A stretch of DNA of 64,000 nt from an uncultured Eudoraea sp. Its GTDB lineage: Bacteria > Bacteroidota > Bacteroidia > Flavobacteriales > Flavobacteriaceae. Both the position numbers and the translations under genes were made by a program. The DNA is taken from positions 1 through 64,000 of the forward strand of contig CAMYIE010000019.1 in NCBI GenBank assembly GCA_947258405.1. Direction: 5' to 3'. This document shows, one piece after another, positions 1 to 9,117 of the stretch; the stretch's first letter is position 1; the number at the start of each line of letters is the position of its first letter. The notes beneath the pieces are model-generated. The model was not told where the DNA came from. It worked only from the letters and a program-made list of their open reading frames with translations, and made no database searches.

Positions 1-1
1 A

Positions 2-715
2 ATCGATGAATGTATTTCAGGAACACTCTCTTACAACGGACAGCGATGTACCGCGCTAAAGATTATATATGTTCATAAAGACATCGTTCAGGATTTCAAT
101 AAAAGATTTTCAGAAAGGGTTGATGCCATGAAATTTGGTAATCCCTGGGATCCGGGAGTACAACTCACTCCACTACCTGAAAAAGGTAAGCCAGACTATA
201 TCCAGGAACTCATAGACGATGCGAGCCAGAAAGGGGCACAAGTGATCAACAAAAAAGGAGGGGAGAAGACCGAGAATTTTATCTGGCCAGCCGTAATGTT
301 TCCTGTTACCAAGGAAATGAGGCTCTATGAAGAAGAGCAATTCGGGCCGATAGTTCCCGTGCTCACCTTCGATGATATTCAGGAACCGCTCGACGATATG
401 GCCGAATCTAATTATGGCCAACAGGTCAGTCTTTTTGGAAAAGATGTCTATGCACTTGCACCTTTAATCGATACTCTGGCAAACCTTGTATGCAGGGTGA
501 ACCTGAACAGTTCCTGTCAGCGCGGACCCGATGTCTATCCCTTCACCGGGAGAAAAGACTCGGCCGTGGCTACCTTAAGTGTTCATGATGCACTAAGGTC
601 GTTTTCAATACGAACTTTTGTCGCTTCAAAGGACAATGAACCGAATAACGAAATCCTTGAAAAGCTATTGGAAACAAAGCTATCCAATTTTATCAGTACG
701 GATTATTTACTATAA
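2..715 (+). CDS. NADP-dependent glyceraldehyde-3-phosphate dehydrogenase-like aldehyde dehydrogenase (5' truncated)
   Basis: The frame is open from base 2, so the window edge removes the N-terminal half. The catalytic part of an ALDH-superfamily enzyme remains: the motif [11 protein letters not shown] carries the nucleophile cysteine at bases 47-49, followed by [10 protein letters not shown] (the conserved E-x-FGP segment) and the C-terminal lobe with [11 protein letters not shown] and PFTGRKDSA. The Cys context and the arginine-rich C-terminal loop resemble the non-phosphorylating, NADP-dependent GAPDH (GapN) branch found in Bacteroidota, which oxidises glyceraldehyde-3-phosphate directly to 3-phosphoglycerate in the cytosol. 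The substrate assignment is inference; other ALDH branches remain possible. It ends 17 bp from the convergent leuB stop, with no obvious hairpin between them. Confidence 0.72.
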   Translation: MDECISGTLSYNGQRCTALKIIYVHKDIVQDFNKRFSERVDAMKFGNPWDPGVQLTPLPEKGKPDYIQELIDDASQKGAQVINKKGGEKTENFIWPAVMFPVTKEMRLYEEEQFGPIVPVLTFDDIQEPLDDMAESNYGQQVSLFGKDVYALAPLIDTLANLVCRVNLNSSCQRGPDVYPFTGRKDSAVATLSVHDALRSFSIRTFVASKDNEPNNEILEKLLETKLSNFISTDYLL

Positions 716-732
716 AAAGCGCGCTTGATAGT

Positions 733-1788
733 TTATAGCTGGGCAGCTAGCCAGTTTCCCACTTCAGAAGTTCCATAAGCCTTTTTACCATCGGCCAGAT
801 CCTCGGTAACGATACCCTGTTCCAGTGAACGGTGTACTACTTCCCTGATGGCCAAAGCTTCCTCTTTAAGCCCAAAGTCATCAAACATCATGGCGGCCGA
901 CAATACCGTTGCAAGCGGATTGGCAATATTCTTTCCAGCTGCCTGAGGATAAGATCCATGAATAGGTTCATAAAGTCCTACCGATTCACCTACTGAAGCA
1001 GAAGGCATTAAACCCATAGATCCGGAGATCACTGAAGCCTCATCTGTTAGTATATCGCCAAACAGGTTTTCGGTGATCAGCACGTCGTACTCATTGGGCC
1101 ATTGTACCAATCTCATGGCTACTGCATCCACAAATTCATATGAAACCGTTACGTCGGGGTATTCTTTTTCCAATTGCTGGACGGTTTCCCGCCATAACCT
1201 GGACGATTCCAATACATTGGCTTTATCCACGCAGCAGAGCTTACCTGATCGTTTTTGAGCCAGCTCGAATCCTTTACGTGCAAGTCGTTCCACTTCTTTT
1301 CGGGTATAGGTACAAGTATCAAATGCCGTTTCGCCTTCATCTTTCCGGCCTCTTTCGCCGAAATAAATACCACCTGTCAATTCACGGAGGAAGACCAGAT
1401 CGGTTCCTTCGATTCGCTCCTTTTTCAAAGGCGATTTGTCGATTAATGAGGGAAAGGTGAAAGTAGGCCTGACATTAGCGAAAAGGCCTAGTTTTTTGCG
1501 CATTTTCAGTAAACCCTGTTCGGGCCTCACTTTGGCTGACGGATCATGATCAAATTTTGGATGACCTATGGCGCCAAAGAGTACAGCATCTGATGAACTG
1601 CAGATTTCATGTGTCTCTTCAGGATAGGGATCTCCTACAGCATCAATCGCAGCAGCACCTGTCAATGCAGGTCTCCAAACGATTTCATGTGAATATTTAT
1701 TGGCAACGGCGTTACATACCTTTACCGCCTGATCAATTACTTCAGGTCCTATTCCGTCTCCAGCAAGCAGGGCTATAGTAAGTTTCAT
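733..1788 (-). CDS. leuB: 3-isopropylmalate dehydrogenase
   Basis: A 351-residue protein of the isocitrate/isopropylmalate dehydrogenase family, the usual LeuB length. It catalyses NAD-dependent oxidative decarboxylation of 3-isopropylmalate in leucine synthesis. Visible signatures are the N-terminal LLAGDGIGPEV, the arginine-rich substrate segment around LRELTGGIYFGERG, the catalytic Tyr/Lys region (DTCTYTRKEV and CVDKANVLESSRLW), and the metal and cofactor segment NLFGDILTDEASVISGSMG followed by EPIHGSYPQAAGKNIANP. The ATG start lies 14 bp after the leuA stop, so it is the last gene of the leuCDAB operon. Confidence 0.97.
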   Translation of the reverse strand: MKLTIALLAGDGIGPEVIDQAVKVCNAVANKYSHEIVWRPALTGAAAIDAVGDPYPEETHEICSSSDAVLFGAIGHPKFDHDPSAKVRPEQGLLKMRKKLGLFANVRPTFTFPSLIDKSPLKKERIEGTDLVFLRELTGGIYFGERGRKDEGETAFDTCTYTRKEVERLARKGFELAQKRSGKLCCVDKANVLESSRLWRETVQQLEKEYPDVTVSYEFVDAVAMRLVQWPNEYDVLITENLFGDILTDEASVISGSMGLMPSASVGESVGLYEPIHGSYPQAAGKNIANPLATVLSAAMMFDDFGLKEEALAIREVVHRSLEQGIVTEDLADGKKAYGTSEVGNWLAAQL

Positions 1789-1802
1789 ATATGGTTGGGT
1801 TA

Positions 1803-3323
1803 TTAAATAATGATATTCAACATTTTCTCAGTTGCTTTTATGGCAGATACTGTTTGATCCGAATCCAGTCCACGGGTAGTGAATTCCTTGCCATTGTTTT
1901 GCCAGGTGATGATCGTTTCACATAGCGCATCGGAATTACTGCCCGGAGGTATACGAACAGCATAATCGGTAAGCATAGGCAGTTTTCGCTTTCTGGATTG
2001 ATATACTTTCCTCAGGGCGTTCATAAAAGCGTCGAACTGACCATCTCCCTGGGCATGTTCTTCAATAGTCTCCCCTTCAATTTCGACCGAAACGGTTGTC
2101 GATGGCTTTAATCCCTTGGAATGAGTGAGCACAAACGATCTTACAAATACTTTTTGCTGAAAAGTACTGCTGTCGAGAACATCTGAAATAATATAAGGTA
2201 AATCATCCTTGGTGACCACTTCCTTCTTATCTCCGAGCTCAATAATACGCTGGGTAACTTTTTTTAACTCTTCTTCATTGAGGATTAACCCCAATTCATT
2301 AAGATTCTTTTGAATATTGGCTTTGCCCGAGGTTTTTCCAAGAGCATATTTACGCTTTCGACCAAATCTTTCGGGCAAAAGATCGTTAAAGTAAAGGTTC
2401 TTTTTATTATCTCCATCTGCATGTATTCCAGCTGTTTGTGTAAATACATTATCTCCAACAATTGGTTTGTTAGCCGGAATTCCAAACCCACTAAAGGCAG
2501 ATACTAGCTTGCTTACCTTAAATAGTGAGGATTCCTCTACATTGATCTGGAGTTCGGGCAGGAAATCATTGATGACCGCTACTACACTGGCCAGTGGTGC
2601 GTTACCAGCACGTTCTCCCATTCCGTTAATTGTTAAATGAAGGCCGTGGCAACCAGCATTCAGGGCTTCCATCACATTGGCCACACTTAGATCATAATCG
2701 TTATGGCCATGAAAGTCGAAATGCACTCCTGGATATCGTTCTACGATCTTGGAAATAAAGTTGTAGGCCTCCTCATGGGTTAGCACCCCGAGCGTATCGG
2801 GCAACATTATTCGCTTCAGGGGCAGGGTTGTTAAAAAATCAAGAAACTCTAAAACATACTCCTCAGAGTTTCTCATGCCATTGCTCCAGTCTTCGAGGTA
2901 TACGTTTGTTTTAATCCCTCTTTTCTCTGCCTGTTTTACAACCGCAGCGATGTCATTATAGTGCTCCTCCGGTGTTTTCTTTAATTGATGGACAAGGTGG
3001 TTCAGTGATCCTTTGGTGAGAAGGTTTTGAACCTTTGCACCGGCTTTTTCCATCCAGTTGAGCGAACTTCCATTGTCTACAAAAGTGAGAACTTCAACTC
3101 TATCTGAATATCCATTTTCATTGGCCCAGTCGGAGATTTGACGAACTGACTCGAATTCACCCTCTGAAACTCTGGCTGAAGCGATTTCGATACGATCAAC
3201 CTTAAGTTCTTCAAGAAGTAATTTTGCTAGGGTTAATTTTTCGGATGCCGAAAATGATACGCCTGAGGTTTGCTCACCATCCCGCAATGTGGTATCCATT
3301 ATTTCAATTCTTCTCTTCCCCAT
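1803..3323 (-). CDS. leuA: 2-isopropylmalate synthase family protein with C-terminal regulatory domain
   Basis: A 506-residue Claisen-condensing enzyme. The HMGL-like TIM barrel occupies about residues 5-270, with MDTTLRDGEQTSG near the N-terminus, the metal-binding HGHNDYD near residue 205, and NGMGERAGNAPL. A linker and a LeuA-type allosteric domain (about 375-500) follow. It probably condenses acetyl-CoA with 2-oxoisovalerate in leucine synthesis, given its place between leuD and leuB. The LeuA and citramalate synthase (CimA) subfamilies share this architecture, and the barrel shows some CimA-like traits, such as the spacing after DTTLRDGEQ. Pyruvate as substrate, for isoleucine synthesis, therefore cannot be excluded from sequence alone. 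Operon context favours LeuA. Confidence 0.85.
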   Translation of the reverse strand: MGKRRIEIMDTTLRDGEQTSGVSFSASEKLTLAKLLLEELKVDRIEIASARVSEGEFESVRQISDWANENGYSDRVEVLTFVDNGSSLNWMEKAGAKVQNLLTKGSLNHLVHQLKKTPEEHYNDIAAVVKQAEKRGIKTNVYLEDWSNGMRNSEEYVLEFLDFLTTLPLKRIMLPDTLGVLTHEEAYNFISKIVERYPGVHFDFHGHNDYDLSVANVMEALNAGCHGLHLTINGMGERAGNAPLASVVAVINDFLPELQINVEESSLFKVSKLVSAFSGFGIPANKPIVGDNVFTQTAGIHADGDNKKNLYFNDLLPERFGRKRKYALGKTSGKANIQKNLNELGLILNEEELKKVTQRIIELGDKKEVVTKDDLPYIISDVLDSSTFQQKVFVRSFVLTHSKGLKPSTTVSVEIEGETIEEHAQGDGQFDAFMNALRKVYQSRKRKLPMLTDYAVRIPPGSNSDALCETIITWQNNGKEFTTRGLDSDQTVSAIKATEKMLNIII

Positions 3324-3383
3324 AGCATTTTTTATTCATCTACATAAAACGCCTTCATTTCTTCTAACAAGGCCTAACTCACC

Positions 3384-3980
3384 TTATAAGGGTGAAGATT
3401 CAGCAAAGGATTCTATATCATCCTTAATGTTTAATAAATAGTCTATATCATCAAAACCATTTAGCAGATTTTCTTTTTTATAGGTATTGATCTGGAAGCT
3501 TTCAGTAGCATTCGCCCCTAAAACACTAATCGTTTGTTCGGGTAAATTTATTTCGAATTCAGTTTTTGGATCTGCCTCGATCGCTTTAAAAATAATTTCC
3601 AGGAACTCTTCACTGACCTGAACCGGTAAAACACCGATATTAAGGCAGTTATTTCGAAAAATATCGGCAAAAAAACTACTTATAACACATCGAAATCCAT
3701 AATCGTATACCGCCCATGCCGCGTGTTCGCGTGAAGATCCGGATCCGAAATTTTTACCTCCAACGAGTATCTTTCCGTTATAGATGGGATTGTTCAATAC
3801 AAAGTGTTCTTTAGGTGTATTATCCTGGTTATAACGCCAATCTCTAAAAAGATTATCTCCAAATCCTTTTCTCTCAATAGCTTTTAAGAAGCGCGCAGGA
3901 ATGATCTGATCGGTATCCACATTTTCGATTGGCATAGGTACTGCCGTACTTTTTAATACTTTAAATTTATCGTAAGCCAT
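3384..3980 (-). CDS. leuD: 3-isopropylmalate dehydratase small subunit
   Basis: A 198-residue swivel-domain subunit of isopropylmalate isomerase, which with LeuC interconverts 2- and 3-isopropylmalate. The signatures are VDTDQIIPARFLK near the N-terminus and the loop GGKNFGSGSSREHAAWA, which supplies substrate-contacting residues to the LeuC active site. The length is normal. It starts 11 bp after leuC, and a 60-bp gap without a hairpin separates it from leuA, so one transcript is likely. Confidence 0.97.
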   Translation of the reverse strand: MAYDKFKVLKSTAVPMPIENVDTDQIIPARFLKAIERKGFGDNLFRDWRYNQDNTPKEHFVLNNPIYNGKILVGGKNFGSGSSREHAAWAVYDYGFRCVISSFFADIFRNNCLNIGVLPVQVSEEFLEIIFKAIEADPKTEFEINLPEQTISVLGANATESFQINTYKKENLLNGFDDIDYLLNIKDDIESFAESSPL

Positions 3981-3991
3981 TATATTCCTGT

Positions 3992-5401
3992 TTAGACGGA
4001 TTCAAGAGTTTTTAATTCACGTGGATCTGTTACCCTGCCGGTAACTGCAGCAGCGGCGGCAACAAGGGGGCTGGCGAGCAACGTCCTCGCTCCAGGTCCC
4101 TGACGTCCTTCAAAATTTCTATTTGAAGTACTAACCGCATATTTACCTGCTGGGATTTTATCATCGTTCATGGCCAGGCAGGCCGAGCAACCTGGTTCAC
4201 GAAGCTCAAAACCGGCTTCTGTCAATATGTCGAGAATCCCTTCTTGCTGTATGGCTTCTTCCACCTTATGTGAACCTGGAACGAGCCATGCAGTTACATG
4301 GTCGGCTTTTTTCCGACCTTTTACTATTTTCGCAAAAGCCCTAAAGTCTTCAATCCTGCCATTGGTACAACTCCCCAGAAATACGAAGTCTATCTTTTTC
4401 CCCAACAAATCCTCACCTTCATTGAAATCCATATACTGAAGTGATTTCATATAGGTAGCAGCACCTCCATCGATAGATGCAGCATTAGGAATGCCCCCTG
4501 ATATACCTACACCCATCCCCGGGTTGGTCCCGTATGTGATCATAGGTTCGATGTCTGCTGCATTAAAATTGAGTTCCTTGTCAAAAACTGCGTCTTCATC
4601 GGTTTTTAATTCTTTCCAATACGACATCGCCTTATCCCATTCAGTTCCCTTAGGCGCATATTCTCTACCCTTTACATAGGCGAATGTGGCTTCATCCGGT
4701 GCAATCATGCCTCCTCGCGCCCCCATTTCAATGCTCATGTTGCATACTGTCATCCGGCCTTCCATACTCATGTTTTCAAAGACATCACCCGCATATTCTA
4801 CAAAATAACCTGTGGCCCCGGAGGTAGAGAGTTTAGATATAATATAGAGAACCACGTCTTTAGGCGTAACCGCTTCATTTAGTTCCCCTGTAACGGTTAT
4901 CCTCATGCTTTTGGCCTTTGGCTGCATTATACACTGTGTAGCCAGAACCATTTCAACTTCAGAAGTTCCAATACCAAATGCGATCGCGCCAAAAGCACCA
5001 TGGGTGCTGGTATGGGAATCGCCGCACACTATGGTCGACCCCGGAAGGGTAATACCATTTTCCGGCCCTATGACATGAACAATTCCATTCTTTTCATGAC
5101 CCAGGCCCCAGTAGGGAATGTTATGTGATTTCGCATTGACTTCCAGGGCTTTGAGCTGGTTTGCAGAAAGCGGATCCTTTACAGGTAAATGTTGATTAAT
5201 GGTAGGGGTATTATGATCAGCTGTAGCAAAAGTACGCTCAGGATAGAGGACCTTAATATTTCTGTTTTTCAACCCGAGAAATGCCACGGGACTGGTAACT
5301 TCGTGTACCAGATGCCGGTCAATAAAAAGGACATCAGGACCATTGTCAACTTTGCGGACCACATGGGAGTCCCAAACCTTGTCGAATAGTGTTTTTTTCA
5401 T
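3992..5401 (-). CDS. leuC: 3-isopropylmalate dehydratase large subunit
   Basis: A 469-residue aconitase-superfamily protein binding a [4Fe-4S] cluster; first gene of the leucine operon. The cluster ligands are visible in FLGSCTNGR and in GCSACLAMN (three cysteines in total), with [14 protein letters not shown] and [21 protein letters not shown] as further family signatures. I place the start at ATG 5401; a TTG two codons upstream (5407) is also in frame. A -7 box TACATTTG on the minus strand at 5429-5436 would start transcription about 20 bases before this ATG. Confidence 0.97.
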   Translation of the reverse strand: MKKTLFDKVWDSHVVRKVDNGPDVLFIDRHLVHEVTSPVAFLGLKNRNIKVLYPERTFATADHNTPTINQHLPVKDPLSANQLKALEVNAKSHNIPYWGLGHEKNGIVHVIGPENGITLPGSTIVCGDSHTSTHGAFGAIAFGIGTSEVEMVLATQCIMQPKAKSMRITVTGELNEAVTPKDVVLYIISKLSTSGATGYFVEYAGDVFENMSMEGRMTVCNMSIEMGARGGMIAPDEATFAYVKGREYAPKGTEWDKAMSYWKELKTDEDAVFDKELNFNAADIEPMITYGTNPGMGVGISGGIPNAASIDGGAATYMKSLQYMDFNEGEDLLGKKIDFVFLGSCTNGRIEDFRAFAKIVKGRKKADHVTAWLVPGSHKVEEAIQQEGILDILTEAGFELREPGCSACLAMNDDKIPAGKYAVSTSNRNFEGRQGPGARTLLASPLVAAAAAVTGRVTDPRELKTLESV

Positions 5402-5428
5402 TTCCAATCAGCTTAGTTCCAAAGCTTA

Positions 5429-5436
5429 CAAATGTA
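5429..5436 (-). promoter_or_regulatory. Bacteroidota -7 promoter box of the leu operon
   Basis: The minus-strand sequence TACATTTG matches the Bacteroidota consensus TAnnTTTG exactly and lies 28 bases before the leuC ATG. No clear TTTG-type -33 element is seen at the expected distance, so strength is unknown. No leucine-rich leader peptide or attenuator hairpin was recognised. Confidence 0.5.
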
Positions 5437-5728
5437 TGAAATACGGTCCTTTTATTCGCTTTTTGTATGATTGGTAATTACGATGTTCAATGGGTCAATA
5501 AATGTTTGTAAATATCATATAGTCAATAAGTTAACTACATTAAGAACAGGATTCAAATCTACTCCCAATAGCACTTGGTAAAATCATCGATAAGACTGAA
5601 TTCCAGTGATCTCCGGTCTAGTTTAACAAAATCCGGACTTAGTTTAACATATCGGTAACGATAATCCCTTTGGGTATTCTCTATCTTTCTTATCAACTTA
5701 ATATAAACAACAATTATAAAGCACAATC
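5437..5728. other. Intergenic region between divergent leuC and DUF2911 gene
   Basis: With the leuC promoter box this makes a gene-free stretch of over 300 bases between divergent genes. It is AT-rich and contains no convincing open frame. The only clear structure is a pair of phased direct repeats at 5612-5655 (separate entry). A T-rich segment just before the start codon at 5729 may hold the promoter, but no perfect TAnnTTTG box was seen. Confidence 0.5.
5612..5655 (+). repeat. Tandem direct repeat, 21-bp period, upstream of DUF2911 gene
   Basis: The decamer TAGTTTAACA occurs at 5619-5628 and again at 5640-5649, exactly 21 bases apart. Each copy is preceded by a CCGG-type tetramer (5613-5616, 5633-5636), and a third, shorter TCGG follows at 5652-5655. 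A 21-bp period is two helical turns, so both copies face the same side of the DNA, as in operator half-sites bound by a dimeric regulator. No regulator is identified; the site lies 80-115 bases before the downstream start codon. Confidence 0.45.
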
Positions 5729-6838
5729 ATGAAACAACTGTACCAAAGAAGTATGGTCCTGACATTAATTGGGGCCCTGATGTTCTGTACCCAGGTCATC
5801 GCACAATTAGATCTTCCAAGGGGAAGTCAGATGGCCAAAGTATCTCAGCGAATAGGGATCACCGATGTAACCTTAGTTTATTCAAGGCCTAGTGTGAACG
5901 ATCGGGAGATATGGGGGGCATTAGTACCATATGGAATGAACAACCTTGGTTTTGGAACTGCGGAAGAATCTCCCTGGAGGGCAGGTGCCAATGAGAACAC
6001 GGTAATCAAATTTAGCGATGATGTTACCATAGAAGGTCAGCCTCTTAAAGCTGGCAAGTATGGCCTGCATATGATTGTCCGCGAAGACAATACTGCTACT
6101 GTTATTTTCTCGAAAAATAATGGTGCCTGGGGTAGCTATTTTTACGATCCTGCAGAAGATGCCCTGCGGGTCGATGTCCGTATAAACGAAGGCCCTCATG
6201 TGGAACAGCTTATGTTCTCCTTCAACGAGGTAGATGCCACTTCTGCAATGGCAGTACTCAGCTGGGAGAAAAAACAAATCCCCTTTAAGGTCGAAGCAGA
6301 TGTTACGGAAATAGTATTGGCAGATATTCGTCAAAAACTGCAGAATACCCCCGGATTTAATCGCCAGTCCTGGGAACAGGCTGCTAATTTTGCACTTAAT
6401 AACGACGGTGATCTCGAAGAAGCGCTGGGCTGGATCAACGCTGCAATAGAAGGGCAGTTTTTTAGTCAGAAAACTTTTAACAACATGAGTATCAAATCGC
6501 AGATCCTTGCCAAACAAGGGAAAACGGGGGAAGCAGATGCCATGATGAAAGAAGCAATGCCCCTGGGTACGGTTTTCCAGGTTCATGGCTACGGTCGGCA
6601 ATTGATAGGTCAGGGCCAGCACGATAAGGCCATGGAGGTTTTTCAGTGGAATGCCAAGAATCACAAAGGCACATGGCCGGTCAACTATGGTTTAGCAAGA
6701 GCATATTCGGCCAAAGGTGACCATAAGAATACTGTAAAATATCTTAAGCTGGCTCACGATAATGCTCCGGCTCAGGCCAACAAAGACCGGATAGCCGCTA
6801 ATCTGGCCAAAGCTGAAAAGGGAGAGGCGATTAACTAA
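5729..6838 (+). CDS. Secreted DUF2911 / TPR-like protein
   Basis: A 369-residue exported protein. Residues 1-25 form a signal peptide ending near VIAQ. Residues of about 30-165 match the DUF2911 family (typical phrases RIGITDVTLVYSRPSVNDREIW, PWRAGANENTVIKFS, KAGKYGLHMI), which is common in Bacteroidota and has no known function. The C-terminal half (about 200-365) is helical with tetratricopeptide-like repeats (ALGWINAAIEG, AMEVFQWNAKNHKGTWPVN, YGLARAYSAKGDHKNTVKYL), probably for protein contacts in the periplasm. It stands alone and ends in a strong hairpin. I infer an envelope role only from the signal peptide and repeats. Confidence 0.85.
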   Translation: MKQLYQRSMVLTLIGALMFCTQVIAQLDLPRGSQMAKVSQRIGITDVTLVYSRPSVNDREIWGALVPYGMNNLGFGTAEESPWRAGANENTVIKFSDDVTIEGQPLKAGKYGLHMIVREDNTATVIFSKNNGAWGSYFYDPAEDALRVDVRINEGPHVEQLMFSFNEVDATSAMAVLSWEKKQIPFKVEADVTEIVLADIRQKLQNTPGFNRQSWEQAANFALNNDGDLEEALGWINAAIEGQFFSQKTFNNMSIKSQILAKQGKTGEADAMMKEAMPLGTVFQVHGYGRQLIGQGQHDKAMEVFQWNAKNHKGTWPVNYGLARAYSAKGDHKNTVKYLKLAHDNAPAQANKDRIAANLAKAEKGEAIN

Positions 6839-6863
6839 GTTAATTCACGACAATTTTATATTA

Positions 6864-6895
6864 AGGGCCGGATATAGTTTCCGGCCTTTTTTTGA
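6864..6895 (+). terminator. Rho-independent terminator after DUF2911 gene
   Basis: GGCCGGA (6867-6873) pairs with TCCGGCC (6881-6887) around a 7-base loop and is followed by a run of seven T. Located 25 bases after the stop codon; it also separates the gene from convergent recG. Confidence 0.85.
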
Positions 6896-6930
6896 GCTAT
6901 TATTAGTTTACTGAATTGTGGAATTCCTGG

Positions 6931-9036
6931 TCAACTTATATAGGTCCAGATATCCTTCTGTTTCATCAAGCGGGAATAATTATGCGCAATCACCTTATTC
7001 TTGTCCTGTTGAAGATTGGGATCCTCCCTCAAAAGTTTCTGCGCCATATATCTCGCGGTTTTGAGAATATCATTGTCCTTGATAATGTCTGCGATTCTTA
7101 AATTCAGCAGACCACTTTGCTGTGTTCCCATAAGATCTCCCGGGCCTCTAAGCCGAAGATCTACCTCTGCAATTTCAAAACCATCGTTGGTACTCACCAT
7201 AGTTTCGAGCCGGGTTTGTGCCTCGGAAGTTAGTTTATGCCCGGTCATCAAAATACAATAACTCTGATCGGCTCCTCGACCTACGCGCCCCCTGAGCTGA
7301 TGTAATTGACTTAGTCCGAAGCGTTCAGCGCTCTCAATTATCATTACCGATGCATTCGGGATATTGACCCCAACCTCGATCACGGTGGTGGCCACCATGA
7401 TCTGTGTTTGCCCTTCCACAAAACGCTTCATCTCATAGTCCTTATCCTCTGTTTTCATCTTGCCATGCACGATAGATATCTGGTAATCAGGCATAGGAAA
7501 ATCTCGTGCAATACTTTCATAACCATCCATAAGATCCTTATAATCCAGAGCCTCCGACTCCTTGATCAAGGGATATACTATATATACCTGCCTGCCTTTG
7601 CCTATCTCCTCACGTATAAATTGAAATACTTTTAATCGGTCACTATCTTTCCTATGAACCGTTTTAACAGGTTTTCTTCCGGGTGGCAACTCATCTATAA
7701 CAGAATTGTCGAGATCTCCATAGAGGCTCATAGCCAGGGTACGAGGTATTGGTGTAGCGGTCATTACCAGTATATGCGGAGGGATGATGTTCTTATGCCA
7801 AAGTTTGGAACGCTGTGCCACCCCGAACCGATGTTGTTCATCTACTATAGCCAGTCCGAGGTTTTTGAACCGTACCTTATCTTCTAGCACCGCATGAGTG
7901 CCGATTAAAATATTTAAACTGCCTTCCTCAAGACCTTGATGGATTGGGCGGCGTTCCTTTGCTTTAGTAGAACCAGTCAGCAGCGAAATGGTCACTTCCA
8001 GGGTACCCAGTAATTGCTTTACACTATTATAATGCTGGGTAGCGAGGATCTCTGTTGGGGCTACAAGGCAAGCCTGGTAGTCGTTATCTACAGCCAGAAG
8101 CATAGACATCAGGGCTACAACGGTTTTTCCCGATCCCACATCACCCTGAAGGAGCCGGTTCATTTGAGCCTGACTGCCCAAATCGGCGCGAATCTCTTTG
8201 AGCACTCTTTTCTGGGCCTGAGTAAGCTCGAAGGGCAAATGGTCTTTGTAAAATGAATTAAAAATTACACCGACTTTCTCAAAAGGGTATCCCTTTATTT
8301 TTTGCTTGCGAAGTATATTTTTTAGAATCAGCTGTAATTGAATATAAAACAGTTCTTCGAACTTAAGTCGGAATTTAGCCTTTGCTAATGTTCGTTGATT
8401 CTGCGGGAAATGTGCATAAAATAAGGCATCAGATCTGTCGATCAGCTGAAGTGATTCTTTAATGTCTTTGGCCAGTGTTTCAGGGAAACGTTTATCGGTT
8501 TCTTCAAAAAGCTGCTGAATTAGTTTAATCAACACTCTATTGGTAACTCCCCTGCTACTGAGTTTTTCCGTTGAGGGATAGACCGGTTGCATAGCAACCC
8601 TCAAGCCTTTTTGGTGTTCGTCGAGCAGTTCCATGTCCGGATGAGGCATGGAAAATCTATTGCTAAACCAATTCACTTTACCGAAAATGACATACTTCTG
8701 ATGGGTTTTCAGGTTTTTAGCGATCCATTTCTGACCCCTGAACCATACTAGTTCCAAACTCCCCGTCTCGTCTTCAAAACGTGCAACCAGACGTTTGCCA
8801 ACTTTCTGATCTACGGTTTTAACCTCTGTAACCTGTCCGATAATTTGTACTTCTGATTCTGTTCGACTGAGTTCCCCAATCTTATAGTATCGTGTTTTGT
8901 CTATATACCGGTTGGGAAAGTGGTGCAACAGGTCATCGTAGGTGTGTATCCCAAGCTCACTCCGCAGTAATTCTGCCCTTCCGGGTCCCACGCCCTTCAA
9001 ATAAGTAACAGGTGTTTGGAGCAAATCAGCATTCAT
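6931..9036 (-). CDS. recG: ATP-dependent DNA helicase RecG
   Basis: A 701-residue superfamily 2 helicase that remodels stalled replication forks and Holliday junctions. The N-terminal wedge/OB domain (about 1-200) begins with TPVTYLKGVGPGRAELL. The helicase core has Walker A GDVGSGKTVVALMS, motif II IVDEQHRFGV (DEQH variant, typical of RecG), motif III TATPIPRTLAM and motif VI QLHQLRGRVGRG, followed by the C-terminal RecG segment DLRLRGPGDLMGTQQSG. Length and order are normal. It stands alone, convergent with the DUF2911 gene. Confidence 0.97.
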   Translation of the reverse strand: MNADLLQTPVTYLKGVGPGRAELLRSELGIHTYDDLLHHFPNRYIDKTRYYKIGELSRTESEVQIIGQVTEVKTVDQKVGKRLVARFEDETGSLELVWFRGQKWIAKNLKTHQKYVIFGKVNWFSNRFSMPHPDMELLDEHQKGLRVAMQPVYPSTEKLSSRGVTNRVLIKLIQQLFEETDKRFPETLAKDIKESLQLIDRSDALFYAHFPQNQRTLAKAKFRLKFEELFYIQLQLILKNILRKQKIKGYPFEKVGVIFNSFYKDHLPFELTQAQKRVLKEIRADLGSQAQMNRLLQGDVGSGKTVVALMSMLLAVDNDYQACLVAPTEILATQHYNSVKQLLGTLEVTISLLTGSTKAKERRPIHQGLEEGSLNILIGTHAVLEDKVRFKNLGLAIVDEQHRFGVAQRSKLWHKNIIPPHILVMTATPIPRTLAMSLYGDLDNSVIDELPPGRKPVKTVHRKDSDRLKVFQFIREEIGKGRQVYIVYPLIKESEALDYKDLMDGYESIARDFPMPDYQISIVHGKMKTEDKDYEMKRFVEGQTQIMVATTVIEVGVNIPNASVMIIESAERFGLSQLHQLRGRVGRGADQSYCILMTGHKLTSEAQTRLETMVSTNDGFEIAEVDLRLRGPGDLMGTQQSGLLNLRIADIIKDNDILKTARYMAQKLLREDPNLQQDKNKVIAHNYSRLMKQKDIWTYIS

Positions 9037-9084
9037 CTGACTAAATTAGTCTTTCAACTATACAACTGCAATATTCCAAAATGC

Positions 9085-9092
9085 TAAATTTG
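9085..9092 (+). promoter_or_regulatory. -7 promoter box before M1 aminopeptidase gene
   Basis: TAAATTTG matches TAnnTTTG and lies 25 bases before the ATG at 9118. The -33 region shows only a weak TTTC at 9052-9055. Position and match support it as the promoter of the aminopeptidase-patatin pair. Confidence 0.5.
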
Positions 9093-9117
9093 GCATAGCT
9101 TATGTTCAAATAGGTTT

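Noticed and set aside
5408-5560. Leucine attenuator or T-box before leuC
   Set aside because: No Leu-rich leader frame and no terminator/antiterminator hairpins could be drawn with confidence.
5921-6664. A 247-codon open frame opposite the DUF2911 gene
   Set aside because: No recognisable protein, no start signals, and the other strand encodes a clear family protein with a signal peptide.
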